The notes under the pieces are model-generated. The model searched no databases and was not told where the DNA came from. It saw only the letters and a list, made by a program, of their open reading frames with translations. Shown here one piece after another: positions 1 to 7,845 of a stretch of DNA of 13,445 bases (positions within the stretch are counted from its first letter, which is position 1; each line of letters starts with the position of its first letter). The DNA comes from an uncultured Caryophanales bacterium (lineage in GTDB: Bacteria > Bacillota_I > Bacilli_A > Acholeplasmatales > Anaeroplasmataceae): NCBI GenBank assembly GCA_937885165.1, contig CAKZZJ010000009.1, forward strand, positions 1 through 13,445, given 5' to 3'. The position numbers and the translations under genes are program-made.

Positions 1-1989
1 GTCAGCAGACACCCTTTCTTCATTTATTTCATTTTTATATTTATAAATATTATATCTAACTAGTACTATACTAATTATCTTAAAAGCTAATAATAATATT
101 CCTACTACTAAAAAAGGTGTTGTTTTATTGCTCAAATTTTCCATTTCAAAATAAAACACCTTCAAATCTCTCTGTAAAAATTGGCAGTTCATAAAACTGA
201 ATAGATCTACTGGCACAGAAGCATCAGAAGAGGCATGCAATATTTTATTAATACAATTAACAATATTCTTTGAATGATTTAATCCATCTAATATTTTTTC
301 TTTTATTAGAATTAAATCATTATAATAATTATTTGTCATTCCTATAAAATTTGGATTTTCATTTAAATAAGCTTTATTCTCCTTATTAAAGTTATTTAAG
401 TTATCATAAACTTCAGAAAAATGTTCATCTATGTTCTTTGGAAGAATGCAAATTATTCCTGAATAAAAATTTTTAGCAATATCTTTATCAAATTCATCTA
501 AAACCATACAATATTTTTTTCCTTCTACTCTACTAGATGCATTATTTATATATTCATATTTATTGTATTTATTTTCACAATTTTCTCTTAAAGTAGTCCA
601 GACATCATAAGAATGTTTATTACTTGAAGGACTTTGATAAGTGATTGGACCTGAATAATCAGTGTAATATTTTAAATCATCTAATACCTCTTGTGCATTT
701 TTTAATGTTAATATTTCATAATATGAAATTAAACTATAATCTTTGTATGAATTTATCAAGTCATCTAAAATCTTTTTAGTTTCATCTAATTGAGTTCCTT
801 CCATTTGATTATAATATTCATTTACAAAAATTTCAGCTAAGACAATACTTTTTAATTGGGCTATTTTTGAAGAATCAGTATCAATTAATTTTAATATTTT
901 TGATAATAAATCACCATTGTTTTCATTGTTGAAGCACATTTTTAAAAATACTTTTCCTGCTCCTTTAAATATGATTGAATCTGTTGAATTTAAGTTTGAT
1001 TCTGAAGTTGCATATTGTATTAGTCCACTTCCATCCTCTCCAAAAATTTCCAAAACTCTGAATAATATAAGTGAAATAATTGTTAAAAATACTAAAATAA
1101 ATTTTAAATTCCAAAGAATTTGCATAAAAATTGAATATATATTTCTTCTTTTTTTAACATGTAAAAACAGAATTATTATTCCAAGAATTGAAAAAATAAT
1201 CGATAAAATAAAAATGCTATACAACAAGGGAAAAACAATATTATTCATTATTTTAGAAAAATCTATCAAATATTGCAAATATTCCTCAGCTGAAAATTGT
1301 ATCGTATCCAATATATCACATAAATAATTATTTACTATGGCAAATTCGGATGTGATTAAACTAGGATTTTTTTTTATAGGCTCATTTATTGCTATTATTT
1401 TTTCATTTACCTCAACTCCATTATATAGTTTTAATTTGTATTCTAAATTAATATTTTCTATATTAACTTTTCTATTCCTTGTATATGTAGGATAAGCTTT
1501 TATAATCGATGAAGTTGGAGATGAGACATAATAATCATAATAAAAATTATTATTTTCTTCTTCTTTATAAAAGGTTTTATCTTGAAATTTTTTATTAGGG
1601 TCATTATTTTGTAAATCATGAGTCACATTTTCTTGGAGTTCAATTGAATTAATTAATTGGTTGATTACCACTTTATCTCCTACTAAATCTTTTTGTAAAT
1701 CTCTTATTCCTTTCCAATATGTGGAATTTGACTGATCTCCATCCCTTATATCTATATAAATTCTGAATAAGGCACACATAGAACTATTAAAATTTAAAGA
1801 AGATTCATATATAATAAAAATTGAAATTGATGATAATATTATTATTATGATAAAAATTAAGAAAGATAAAGGATATGAGAAATTGAACTTAGAATTATTA
1901 TTATTATAATTAAAGACTTTTTTCTTCTTGCATTCTCTCACTATGAAGATGATCCAAATAATAAATAAAATAATCATTATAATTACCAT
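1..1989 (-). CDS. Prominin-like pentaspan membrane protein (eukaryotic, 3' partial)
   Basis: An uninterrupted minus-strand frame of 663 codons runs off position 1 without a stop. It shows five hydrophobic segments: residues about 1-17, 40-61, 250-280, 294-316 and 625-645. Short basic loops follow segment 1 (RECKKKK) and segment 3 (KKRR). Two long, probably extracellular loops of roughly 190 and 310 residues contain scattered Cys and Asn-rich stretches. This layout (TM, short cytoplasmic, TM, long loop, TM, short, TM, long loop, TM, tail) is that of prominins, pentaspan proteins of membrane protrusions and cilia that are known from ciliates. The first Met in this exon follows an in-frame TAG, has no Shine-Dalgarno sequence, and is probably not the true start: a short intron and an upstream exon fragment precede it. 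Asn-rich composition and heavy AT bias differ from the bacterial genes to the right. The family call rests on topology alone, and another pentaspan family is possible. Confidence 0.55.
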   Translation of the reverse strand, partial: MVIIMIILFIIWIIFIVRECKKKKVFNYNNNNSKFNFSYPLSFLIFIIIIILSSISIFIIYESSLNFNSSMCALFRIYIDIRDGDQSNSTYWKGIRDLQKDLVGDKVVINQLINSIELQENVTHDLQNNDPNKKFQDKTFYKEEENNNFYYDYYVSSPTSSIIKAYPTYTRNRKVNIENINLEYKLKLYNGVEVNEKIIAINEPIKKNPSLITSEFAIVNNYLCDILDTIQFSAEEYLQYLIDFSKIMNNIVFPLLYSIFILSIIFSILGIIILFLHVKKRRNIYSIFMQILWNLKFILVFLTIISLILFRVLEIFGEDGSGLIQYATSESNLNSTDSIIFKGAGKVFLKMCFNNENNGDLLSKILKLIDTDSSKIAQLKSIVLAEIFVNEYYNQMEGTQLDETKKILDDLINSYKDYSLISYYEILTLKNAQEVLDDLKYYTDYSGPITYQSPSSNKHSYDVWTTLRENCENKYNKYEYINNASSRVEGKKYCMVLDEFDKDIAKNFYSGIICILPKNIDEHFSEVYDNLNNFNKENKAYLNENPNFIGMTNNYYNDLILIKEKILDGLNHSKNIVNCINKILHASSDASVPVDLFSFMNCQFLQRDLKVFYFEMENLSNKTTPFLVVGILLLAFKIISIVLVRYNIYKYKNEINEERVSAD

Positions 1990-2017
1990 CTAATAAATTT
2001 AATATAGGAGATAATAC
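1990..2017 (-). other. Candidate 28-nt spliceosomal intron
   Basis: Read on the minus strand, this 28-nt stretch begins GTATTA and ends TTATTAG, a GT...AG intron of the tiny size known from several ciliates. Removing it joins the frame ending ...EKKIQIN exactly to the frame starting MVIIMIILF, so the first membrane segment follows a hydrophilic N-terminal stretch as in prominins. Unspliced, the two frames are out of phase and a TAG precedes the second. An alternative 46-nt GT-AG pairing (about 1940-1985) also fuses the frames but would delete the first membrane segment. Confidence 0.45.
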
Positions 2018-2071
2018 ATTTATTTGTATTTTTTTTTCGCTGAAATTTTCGTTTAATTCTTTTTGATTGTT
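2018..2071 (-). CDS. Exon fragment of the prominin-like gene, cut at the junction
   Basis: These 18 codons encode NNQKELNENFSEKKIQIN in the frame restored by the candidate intron. Composition (Asn, Lys, Glu) matches the downstream exon. Further upstream on the minus strand, the same frame is only the antisense of the bacterial VTC gene, so the ciliate exon seems to end near 2065-2080. The rest of the N-terminal domain and the start codon are missing here. Confidence 0.4.
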
Positions 2072-2085
2072 ATATTTAAGCAAAA
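2060..2085. other. Left eukaryote/bacterium junction
   Basis: To the left, coding potential is on the minus strand with eukaryotic character. To the right, it is on the plus strand and encodes the conserved C-terminal half of a bacterial VTC domain. The VTC frame has a TGA at 2064-2066, directly before the first possible codon, so the bacterial gene is decapitated within a few bases of where the eukaryotic exon stops. No transposon ends, long direct repeats or recombination sites are visible at this point. The exact base cannot be fixed because both sides are AT-rich. Confidence 0.6.
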
Positions 2086-2396
2086 TGTGGACAATAATAT
2101 ATGAAAGAGAATCCTTCTTTAAGGTAGATAGTGAAGTAAGAGTTACATTTGATTTTAATCCAAGGTATAGAACAACAGATTTAAATCTGCATACTTCACT
2201 TGAAGGGATACCTCTTATGAATGAGGAACTAATCTTCATGGAAATAAAGGTGTTGCACAATATGCCACTTTGGCTTACAGATATTCTAACAAGACTTGAA
2301 ATTAGAAGAGGTTCAATTTCAAAAGTAGGCGAAGCCTATAGACGTGAAAAAGAAAAGAGAATGAAAATTCAAAAAGGTATAACGGAGGTAAATTAA
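2067..2396 (+). CDS. VTC-domain polyphosphate polymerase, 5'-truncated
   Basis: This is the C-terminal half of a bacterial VTC-domain protein, a family related to the polyphosphate polymerase subunit of the vacuolar transporter chaperone. The segments IIYERESFF, VRVTFD, RYRTTDLNL and FMEIKVLHNMPLWL match the beta-strand core of the tunnel domain, with its conserved Arg and Glu residues. Complete bacterial members are about 230-250 residues; only about 109 remain. There is no ribosome binding site before the first TTG, and a stop lies immediately upstream, so the gene is broken by the junction rather than naturally short. It ends two bases before the DUF4956 start, and an overlapping GGAGGT serves that gene, so the two were an operon. 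VTC and DUF4956 genes are common neighbours. Confidence 0.75.
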   Translation: MLYLSKMWTIIYERESFFKVDSEVRVTFDFNPRYRTTDLNLHTSLEGIPLMNEELIFMEIKVLHNMPLWLTDILTRLEIRRGSISKVGEAYRREKEKRMKIQKGITEVN

Positions 2397-2397
2397 A

Positions 2398-3078
2398 ATG
2401 GATTTTTTTGGATCAATTTTCAACGATAGTAGTATAACAGTTGCTACATTCTTTATAATGCTTGCTGTATCATTAGCAGTAGGATTATTAATATCATTCT
2501 TGATGTCATTTAAGATGCATTCATCAAAAAGATTCTTCATCTCAAATGCGATAACTCCATCAGTAGTAGCGATGGTTATTGCGTTAGTAAATGGAAATAT
2601 CGGTGTTGGTGTTGCAGTAGCTGGCGCCTTTGGTTTAGTAAGATATAGATCAGCTCAAGGCACTTCAGAAGAAATCGGTGCTATCTTCATCAGTGTTGCA
2701 TCAGGCTTAGCTTTCGGAATGGGCTATTTGGCATATGGTGCTATATTCTCAGTATTAGTTACTTTAATTTATATAGGCTTTACTTACTTGCCAATTTTCA
2801 ATCACAAGGGACAAAACCTATATAAAATCGTTAGAGTTACAATTCCTGAAGATTTGGATTATACTGAAGCTCTTGATCCTATCTTCAAACATTATGGAAG
2901 CGAATTTGAATATCTAAAAGTTAAAACTTCAGATATGGGTTCATTATACAAACTTGAAGTTAAAGTAAAATTAAAAAGTGAACTTGAAGGCAAAAAAATG
3001 CTTGATGAAATCAGACAAAAGAATGGAAATCTTGAAGTTGCACTTACCCCATTTGTTCATGCTGCCAACCAGCTATAA
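2398..3078 (+). CDS. DUF4956 family membrane protein
   Basis: A 226-residue protein with an N-terminal membrane half and a soluble C-terminal half. Hydrophobic segments lie at about residues 12-37, 47-62, 68-82 and 93-130. The glycine-rich stretch GVGVAVAGAFGLVRYRSAQGT, with its Arg-Tyr-Arg, is typical of the DUF4956 family. The C-terminal part (about 140-226) is a charged alpha/beta domain ending in AANQL. A clear GGAGGT ribosome binding site precedes the ATG at 2398. The gene directly follows the VTC-domain gene, an association seen often in Firmicutes and thought to link this family to polyphosphate or envelope functions. The biochemical role of the family is unknown. A strong terminator downstream closes the operon. 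Confidence 0.8.
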   Translation: MDFFGSIFNDSSITVATFFIMLAVSLAVGLLISFLMSFKMHSSKRFFISNAITPSVVAMVIALVNGNIGVGVAVAGAFGLVRYRSAQGTSEEIGAIFISVASGLAFGMGYLAYGAIFSVLVTLIYIGFTYLPIFNHKGQNLYKIVRVTIPEDLDYTEALDPIFKHYGSEFEYLKVKTSDMGSLYKLEVKVKLKSELEGKKMLDEIRQKNGNLEVALTPFVHAANQL

Positions 3079-3120
3079 TTACAAATATTATTTGTAAAAT
3101 TTAATAAAATATGATATATT
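3079..3120 (+). promoter_or_regulatory. Palindrome overlapping a possible promoter for the GGDEF gene
   Basis: A perfect 19-base inverted repeat, TTACAAATA-T-TATTTGTAA, lies at 3079-3097. Its right arm contains TTGTAA (3092-3097), which is followed after 17 bases by TATATT (3115-3120), a reasonable sigma-A-type pair. A repressor bound to the palindrome would cover the -35 element. The next 55 bases form a terminator-like hairpin, so a transcript from this promoter would begin at the base of that hairpin. Promoter use is inferred; the palindrome is directly visible. Confidence 0.4.
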
Positions 3121-3175
3121 AAAGAAAGTTAATGCTTTAAGCAAGGCTTATTCATTAATTTTCTTTATTTTTTTT
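3121..3175 (+). terminator. Intrinsic terminator, possibly also an attenuator
   Basis: Arms 3121-3134 (AAAGAAAGTTAATG) and 3153-3166 (CATTAATTTTCTTT) pair with one mismatch. An inner TAAGC-AAG-GCTTA hairpin sits between them, and ATTTTTTTT follows. It ends the VTC-DUF4956 transcript. Because a possible promoter lies just before it, it could also act on transcripts of the GGDEF gene. Confidence 0.8.
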
Positions 3176-3184
3176 AGAAGAGAG

Positions 3185-4381
3185 TTGATTAATTTGAATC
3201 AAGAATTAATTTATTTTCTTGCAATAAATATAGTGTGCTCACTTGTTTTTTTATATTTACTTTTCAAAACAATTACTGGCTTTGATTCAGCAAATCAGAA
3301 ATTGTATTTTTCGCTTGTTTTGATTTCTCATATAGTATATTTTATTGTCTCAGCAATATGGATACTCATCTATAATGATATAATTCCTAGGTCCAAAGAA
3401 TCGATGAGAGGCATAGATATTTTGATGTATATAGTAGTATCATACACAGCATATTTTTGGTGTTTGCTTACTGAAGCAAATCAGGATTCTAAAATCATAA
3501 AAAGAAAAGATATAATGTTTTATATGACTGCGCCAATACTTGTCTATTCCGTATTTTACACTATTGCAGCTTCCCTAGATTTTAGTTATTACATTGATAA
3601 CAATAACCAAATACAAAATTTAGGTTTCTATATTGTCCTAATGACACTACCTGGATTTTATATGATATATTGTGTAATAAGTGTTTACATCAAAACCAGA
3701 AAAAAAGCATTTATGTTCAGGAGAAAGATGTATCACCAAATAGCATATCCACTTATTTTATTTGTGACTGGTATCGCTCAGAGTGTCATTTGGTTTTTAG
3801 GATATAAATACCCAATACTCGCAGTTGGTAGTACATTTGGTGTTATATTAGTTTATATAAATCACCTTGAGGATTTAATTTCATCTGATTCATTAACAGG
3901 TTTATATACAAGATATAAATTAAATAATTTTATAAGAAGAAAACTTAGAAAAAAAGAAGATGTCTATATGTTTATATCAGATATCGATAATTTTAAAGGT
4001 ATCAATGACACATATGGACATAGTGAAGGTGATAAAGCCTTAATAGAAGTATCAAAGATTGTTGCTGAGGCAGCGCACAATTATGACAAAGATATCTTCG
4101 TTGCTAGATTCGGAGGAGATGAATTCTTATTCTTTGAAAGTTTTAATTCTGAAGAAGATGTTTTGAAGTTTGTTGATTTGGTTGAGAATTATATAAGAGA
4201 AAATTCTCACTTGGATTTCTGTAAAAAAATAGAAGATGATTCACTTGAGTGCCTAAATGTAAGTGTAACAATCGGATATACAAAATTCACCAGAGATAAA
4301 TCACTACCAGATATGGTAAGTGAGGCAGATAAGATGCTATATGAAAAGAAAAAGGAAAGGAAAAATGCAGCTCATGAATAA
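3185..4381 (+). CDS. Membrane diguanylate cyclase (GGDEF)
   Basis: A protein of about 398 residues with an N-terminal sensor of about seven membrane helices (residues 1-225) and a C-terminal GGDEF domain (about 232-392). The GGDEF domain makes cyclic di-GMP from two GTP. DSLTGLYTR (from about 235), FISDIDNFKGINDTYGH and ARFGGDEFLFF (GGDEF at 310-314) are all intact, so the enzyme should be active. The inhibitory RxxD site normally placed five residues before GGDEF is absent: DKDIFVARF has an Asp one position too far and no Arg. The start is uncertain. TTG codons occur at 3185 and 3194; the purine stretch AGAAGAGAG fits the second better. The gene overlaps the following EAL gene by 17 bases, so the synthase and the hydrolase are translated together. 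Confidence 0.88.
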   Translation: MINLNQELIYFLAINIVCSLVFLYLLFKTITGFDSANQKLYFSLVLISHIVYFIVSAIWILIYNDIIPRSKESMRGIDILMYIVVSYTAYFWCLLTEANQDSKIIKRKDIMFYMTAPILVYSVFYTIAASLDFSYYIDNNNQIQNLGFYIVLMTLPGFYMIYCVISVYIKTRKKAFMFRRKMYHQIAYPLILFVTGIAQSVIWFLGYKYPILAVGSTFGVILVYINHLEDLISSDSLTGLYTRYKLNNFIRRKLRKKEDVYMFISDIDNFKGINDTYGHSEGDKALIEVSKIVAEAAHNYDKDIFVARFGGDEFLFFESFNSEEDVLKFVDLVENYIRENSHLDFCKKIEDDSLECLNVSVTIGYTKFTRDKSLPDMVSEADKMLYEKKKERKNAAHE

Positions 4382-5948
4382 AACTGTAAATTTTATCAAC
4401 ACCCTTAATAAAAGCAGTATCTTAGAGTCTGCAAAAAAAGCATTTTCCGGTATTAAAGATTATTTTGGAATAACTAAAATAACATTTGTAAATGAAAAAG
4501 AAGAAATAGATTTAGTAGATGGATATAATACATCTAATATCTATAATTATGATTCTAATTATTTTTCATTGATAATCTATTTAGAAAACAATTATTTTGA
4601 TGATGAATTAATTTCTTATGTTAAAATATTTGAAATTGAATATGAAAGATATATAACTTTAGAAAAAGCTATGGAATCATCTTATGTTCAAATTCTTACA
4701 GGATTACCTAATTCTGCCGGTTTTTTAAGAGAATTATCTAAAAAGAAAAGAGAAGATTTGAATAATTATTCAGCTATATTTTTAAATCTTAAAAACTTCG
4801 GTATGATTAATAAAGCCTTCGGACAAAAAGAAGGCGATGAAGCAATTAAAGAATTTGCAAAGCATGTAACTAAAAATTTATATGATGATGAAATTGCTTC
4901 ACATTTCGGTGGAGATAATTTCGTATTTTTAATTAGGAAAGAAAGATTTAGTGAATTTTTAGAGACCTGTAATAACCTCAAAATATATATTGATTCTAAA
5001 GATAAAAAGATTGAAATCAATTTATCTGCAGTTTTAGGAGTATATGAAATAAATGGTAATTTAAATGAGATTGGCGATGTAATCACTTATTCATCTATGG
5101 CATTACAATATGCTAAATCTGAATTAAAGCCATATATTTTCTTAACTAAAGAATTAAAAGAAATGCTTAATTCTGCAAAACAGATAGAACAGACATTTGA
5201 AAAAGAACTTGCCCTAAATCATTTCTTGCCATTTTATCAGCCAAAAGTTGATATTAGGACTGGCAAAATTATCGGCAGTGAGGCCTTAGCAAGATGGATT
5301 TATAATGAGCAGATATTAGCTCCGTATATGTTTATACCAACACTTGAAAAAAGCGGTAAAATTCATAAACTTGACTTATATATCATCGAGTGTGTATGTA
5401 AAGATATTAAATTCTGCCATGACAATGGTTATAAGACTGTACCTGTATCATGTAATATTTCAAGGAAAGATTTATTAGTTGAAAATTTTGACGAAATAAT
5501 TTTAAATATCATCAACAAATATGAAATAATGCCAAATGAAATAATTATTGAAGTAACTGAAACAACTAATATAAATGAACAAGAAGCTATGCTTGAATTT
5601 ATCAATAAGATGCATAATAACAATATTTCAACATCAATTGATGATTTTGGTACAGGATATTCTTCTTTATCTGCCTTAAGAGATTTTAAGGTTGATGAAA
5701 TTAAGATAGATAGATCATTCATCAATAGAGAAAAGCTTATTGCTGAAGATGAAATAATAATTGGTAGTATTATTACTATGGCAAGAAAGCTTAATATCAA
5801 TGTATTATGTGAAGGTGTAGAAAATATCACACAGGCAAATTTCTTAGAAAGATTAGGTTGTTATAATGTTCAGGGCTTCTTATATGATGAGCCACTTCCA
5901 AAAGAAAAATTCCAGCAAAAGTTAGAAGAAGGAAATTATCATTGCTAG
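4365..5948 (+). CDS. Degenerate GGDEF-EAL cyclic di-GMP phosphodiesterase
   Basis: About 527 residues, with no membrane segments. An N-terminal region (1-100) of unknown fold precedes a GGDEF domain whose signature is HFGGDNF (GGDNF at 182-186). Glu is replaced by Asn, so cyclase activity is unlikely, though GTP binding may remain. The EAL domain (about 275-520) keeps SEALARW (EAL at 306-308), SCNIS, EVTET, DDFGTGYSSL (426-), EIKIDRSF, CEGVE and QGFLYDEPLP, the full metal and substrate set for hydrolysing c-di-GMP to pGpG. I chose the ATG at 4365, which has AAAGGAAAGG upstream; an ATG at 4374 is an alternative. The gene overlaps the cyclase gene and is followed by a strong terminator. Confidence 0.88.
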   Translation: MQLMNKTVNFINTLNKSSILESAKKAFSGIKDYFGITKITFVNEKEEIDLVDGYNTSNIYNYDSNYFSLIIYLENNYFDDELISYVKIFEIEYERYITLEKAMESSYVQILTGLPNSAGFLRELSKKKREDLNNYSAIFLNLKNFGMINKAFGQKEGDEAIKEFAKHVTKNLYDDEIASHFGGDNFVFLIRKERFSEFLETCNNLKIYIDSKDKKIEINLSAVLGVYEINGNLNEIGDVITYSSMALQYAKSELKPYIFLTKELKEMLNSAKQIEQTFEKELALNHFLPFYQPKVDIRTGKIIGSEALARWIYNEQILAPYMFIPTLEKSGKIHKLDLYIIECVCKDIKFCHDNGYKTVPVSCNISRKDLLVENFDEIILNIINKYEIMPNEIIIEVTETTNINEQEAMLEFINKMHNNNISTSIDDFGTGYSSLSALRDFKVDEIKIDRSFINREKLIAEDEIIIGSIITMARKLNINVLCEGVENITQANFLERLGCYNVQGFLYDEPLPKEKFQQKLEEGNYHC

Positions 5949-5959
5949 TTTTAAATGGG

Positions 5960-5982
5960 GGTCACATGTGTGACCTTTTTTT
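5960..5982 (+). terminator. Intrinsic terminator of the c-di-GMP gene pair
   Basis: A perfect GGTCAC-ATGT-GTGACC hairpin at 5960-5975 is followed by seven T, 12 bases after the EAL stop codon. Confidence 0.92.
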
Positions 5983-6011
5983 ATTTTTTTTATTTTTGAG
6001 TTGATTTTTCC

Positions 6012-6039
6012 TTTACAGTTATTTTTTTTAGAATATAAT
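6012..6039 (+). promoter_or_regulatory. Promoter of the MATE gene
   Basis: TTTACA (6012-6017) and TATAAT (6034-6039) are separated by 16 bases and lie 20 bases before the ATG. This is a near-consensus sigma-A promoter with a very short leader. It sits just after the preceding terminator, so the gene is a separate transcription unit. Confidence 0.7.
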
Positions 6040-6059
6040 TTATCGTGCTGGTGATAAAA

Positions 6060-7514
6060 ATGAATGATATAAAAAGAAGAGAAAAAATATTAACAGGAAA
6101 TTTATTTACTGCAGTTTTGATGATATGTATGCCGCTGGCACTATATCAGCTTTTAAATAGTTTTTATAATTTATTTGACCAGGTAATCTGTGCTCAAATA
6201 TCTACAACTGCTCAGAATGCAGTATCATCTATAAGTCAAATTAAATTAACAATTTCGGCATTTGGCGGTGGTCTTGCTGCCGGTGGTGGCGTAATAGTAT
6301 CAAGATATTTCGGTGCCGGAAGAATAAAGGATGCGAGACATTCAGGTTCTAATTTATTATTATTATCGCTGTTACTAAGTGCGATAGTATTAGGAATATT
6401 TATTCCGCTTGCATACCCAATTATGAGCCTTGCACAAATAGCACCTGAATCAATAGAAATAGGTATTAATTTCTTTAGATTACAGATGGTTGAATTAATT
6501 TTTATTACAATAAATAGTGTCTATATCGGATTATTAAAAGCCAAAGGTAATTCTAAAATAATCCTATATTTAAATTTGGCATCTATGATAGTAAAACTCG
6601 GTTTAACATCTTTATTTATTTTAGGTATAAAATTAAATGATATAACATTTGTAGAACTTGCAAACATTGTAGCACAGTTATTCATAACTGTAGTTGGATC
6701 CATTTTAATGTTTTCCAAAAATAATTTAATAAGATTATCATTAAAAATGTTTAAACTTAAAAAAATATACGTTCTACCTATTTTAAAATTATCTATTCCA
6801 ATTTTTTTAGGTAAATTCGTTATGAATTTAGGCAAAGTTATAGTCAATGCTATATGTGGATATTACTGGAATACTGTAACTGATGGTTTGATTGTCGGTA
6901 CACTTGGCGTATCAAATAATATTTCAGGACTTATTAATTCACCTACAAATTCATTTGAAGAAGGAACATCATCAATAGTGAGCCAAAATATCGGCAATGG
7001 TAATTTAAAAAGAGCACTCATGGCTTTCGTTCATTCATTTTTAATATCGTTGGTAATATCTATTGTAGGTTATTTATTATTAAGATTTGTTTTAATAGAA
7101 GATATCGTAAAATTATTTACAAGTGCTGATAATAAATCAGATACTTATAAACAGATGGTTGTTGAAATATTCAAATATGATTCATTATCCATTTTATCTT
7201 TAGGAATAAACGCTACAGTATTAGGTCTATTATATGGTTTTGGTCAGACTGGTTTATCAACCATACTTAATTTATCAAGAATTGGAAGTAGAATTATCTT
7301 TTTAGTTTCAATACATTCTATCATGCCAGATTTAGCGCCTACTACCTGTGCCGGATTATCTATGGCAATATCAAATGCTACAATATTGTTATTATCATTA
7401 ATATTCCTTATGATATTCTTAATAAGAGTTCATAAACATGGTTATAAAGGTTTAAGATTCGGCGATAATAATACTGGTATAAAAGAACTTGATTTAGATA
7501 AGAATATAGAATAA
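6060..7514 (+). CDS. MATE family multidrug/cation efflux protein
   Basis: A 484-residue polytopic membrane protein of the MatE superfamily (MOP flippase fold). These proteins export drugs or metabolites in exchange for Na+ or H+. There are about twelve hydrophobic helices in two homologous halves; the first half starts GNLFTAVLMICMPLALYQLLNSF and carries the glycine-rich AFGGGLAAGGG. The second half begins near PIFLGKFVMNLGK. Length is normal for the family (about 440-490). The frame extends upstream to GTG at 6045, but the ATG at 6060 is preferred: GGTGAT lies seven bases upstream and the promoter leaves no room for a longer leader. The substrate cannot be inferred. The C-terminal tail (about 460-484) is hydrophilic. 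Confidence 0.9.
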   Translation: MNDIKRREKILTGNLFTAVLMICMPLALYQLLNSFYNLFDQVICAQISTTAQNAVSSISQIKLTISAFGGGLAAGGGVIVSRYFGAGRIKDARHSGSNLLLLSLLLSAIVLGIFIPLAYPIMSLAQIAPESIEIGINFFRLQMVELIFITINSVYIGLLKAKGNSKIILYLNLASMIVKLGLTSLFILGIKLNDITFVELANIVAQLFITVVGSILMFSKNNLIRLSLKMFKLKKIYVLPILKLSIPIFLGKFVMNLGKVIVNAICGYYWNTVTDGLIVGTLGVSNNISGLINSPTNSFEEGTSSIVSQNIGNGNLKRALMAFVHSFLISLVISIVGYLLLRFVLIEDIVKLFTSADNKSDTYKQMVVEIFKYDSLSILSLGINATVLGLLYGFGQTGLSTILNLSRIGSRIIFLVSIHSIMPDLAPTTCAGLSMAISNATILLLSLIFLMIFLIRVHKHGYKGLRFGDNNTGIKELDLDKNIE

Positions 7515-7612
7515 TATTATTTAGGATTTATTCCTGAAAACGGGTATTAAGCTCATATTAAACACAAGATCTTGCTCAAATTTAGTTTTAACCTAAAATT
7601 GATTATAAATTA

Positions 7613-7642
7613 ATGGTACTATAAATAGTATCATTTTTCTTT
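7613..7642 (+). terminator. Intrinsic terminator downstream of the MATE gene
   Basis: ATGGTACTA (7613-7621) and TAGTATCAT (7626-7634) form a nine-pair stem with one G-U pair and a TAAA loop. TTTTTCTTT follows. The region 7515-7845 otherwise holds a CAAGATCTTG palindrome (7565-7574), a minus-strand ORF remnant and the upstream region of the ORF6N pseudogene. Confidence 0.65.
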
Positions 7643-7783
7643 GTCAAGAAGTAGATAAAATACTTCAGTAGTACCAAAGACAACATCAAAGTTTTTTAAT
7701 ATCCCCTTATTTAACATCTTCACTAGAGTTGGTGTGACATAGATAATTTTTTTACAAATAATCCTTAAAAAGTATAGATATAT
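7631..7783 (-). pseudogene. Unassigned protein remnant (C-terminal end)
   Basis: An open stretch of 50 codons ends in TGA (7631-7633). The C-terminal part reads VTPTLVKMLNKGILKNF and then DVVFGTTEVFYLLLDKEK, which has the look of a folded domain rather than random AT-rich translation. There is no good start codon or ribosome binding site, and a stop precedes it at 7784-7786. I do not recognise the family. It may be the tail of a gene lost in the same decay that damaged the ORF6N gene. Chance cannot be excluded at this length. Confidence 0.3.
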
Positions 7784-7815
7784 CTATCGTATTTATATGC
7801 AAAATATGATATACT
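7774..7815 (+). promoter_or_regulatory. Palindrome and -10 element upstream of the ORF6N pseudogene
   Basis: A perfect 14-base palindrome (ATAGATATATCTAT, 7774-7787) lies 22 bases before TATACT (7810-7815), which is preceded by TG as in an extended -10. The palindrome occupies the -35 region, where no good hexamer is present, so it could be an operator, perhaps for autoregulation. This is inference from position. Confidence 0.35.
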
Positions 7816-7845
7816 AAAATATCTTTTATGAAGGCGGTGAATTTA

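Noticed and set aside
917..1327. Plus-strand open frame of 136 codons
   Set aside because: It is the antisense of the continuous 663-codon pentaspan frame and has no start signal or recognisable domain.
1910..2260. Minus-strand open frame of 116 codons as a gene
   Set aside because: Its first half is the antisense of the VTC gene. Only about 18 codons (2018-2071) are likely coding, as a spliced exon.
3098..3184. c-di-GMP riboswitch before the GGDEF gene
   Set aside because: The leader is too short and lacks the conserved GEMM core; only a terminator hairpin is present.
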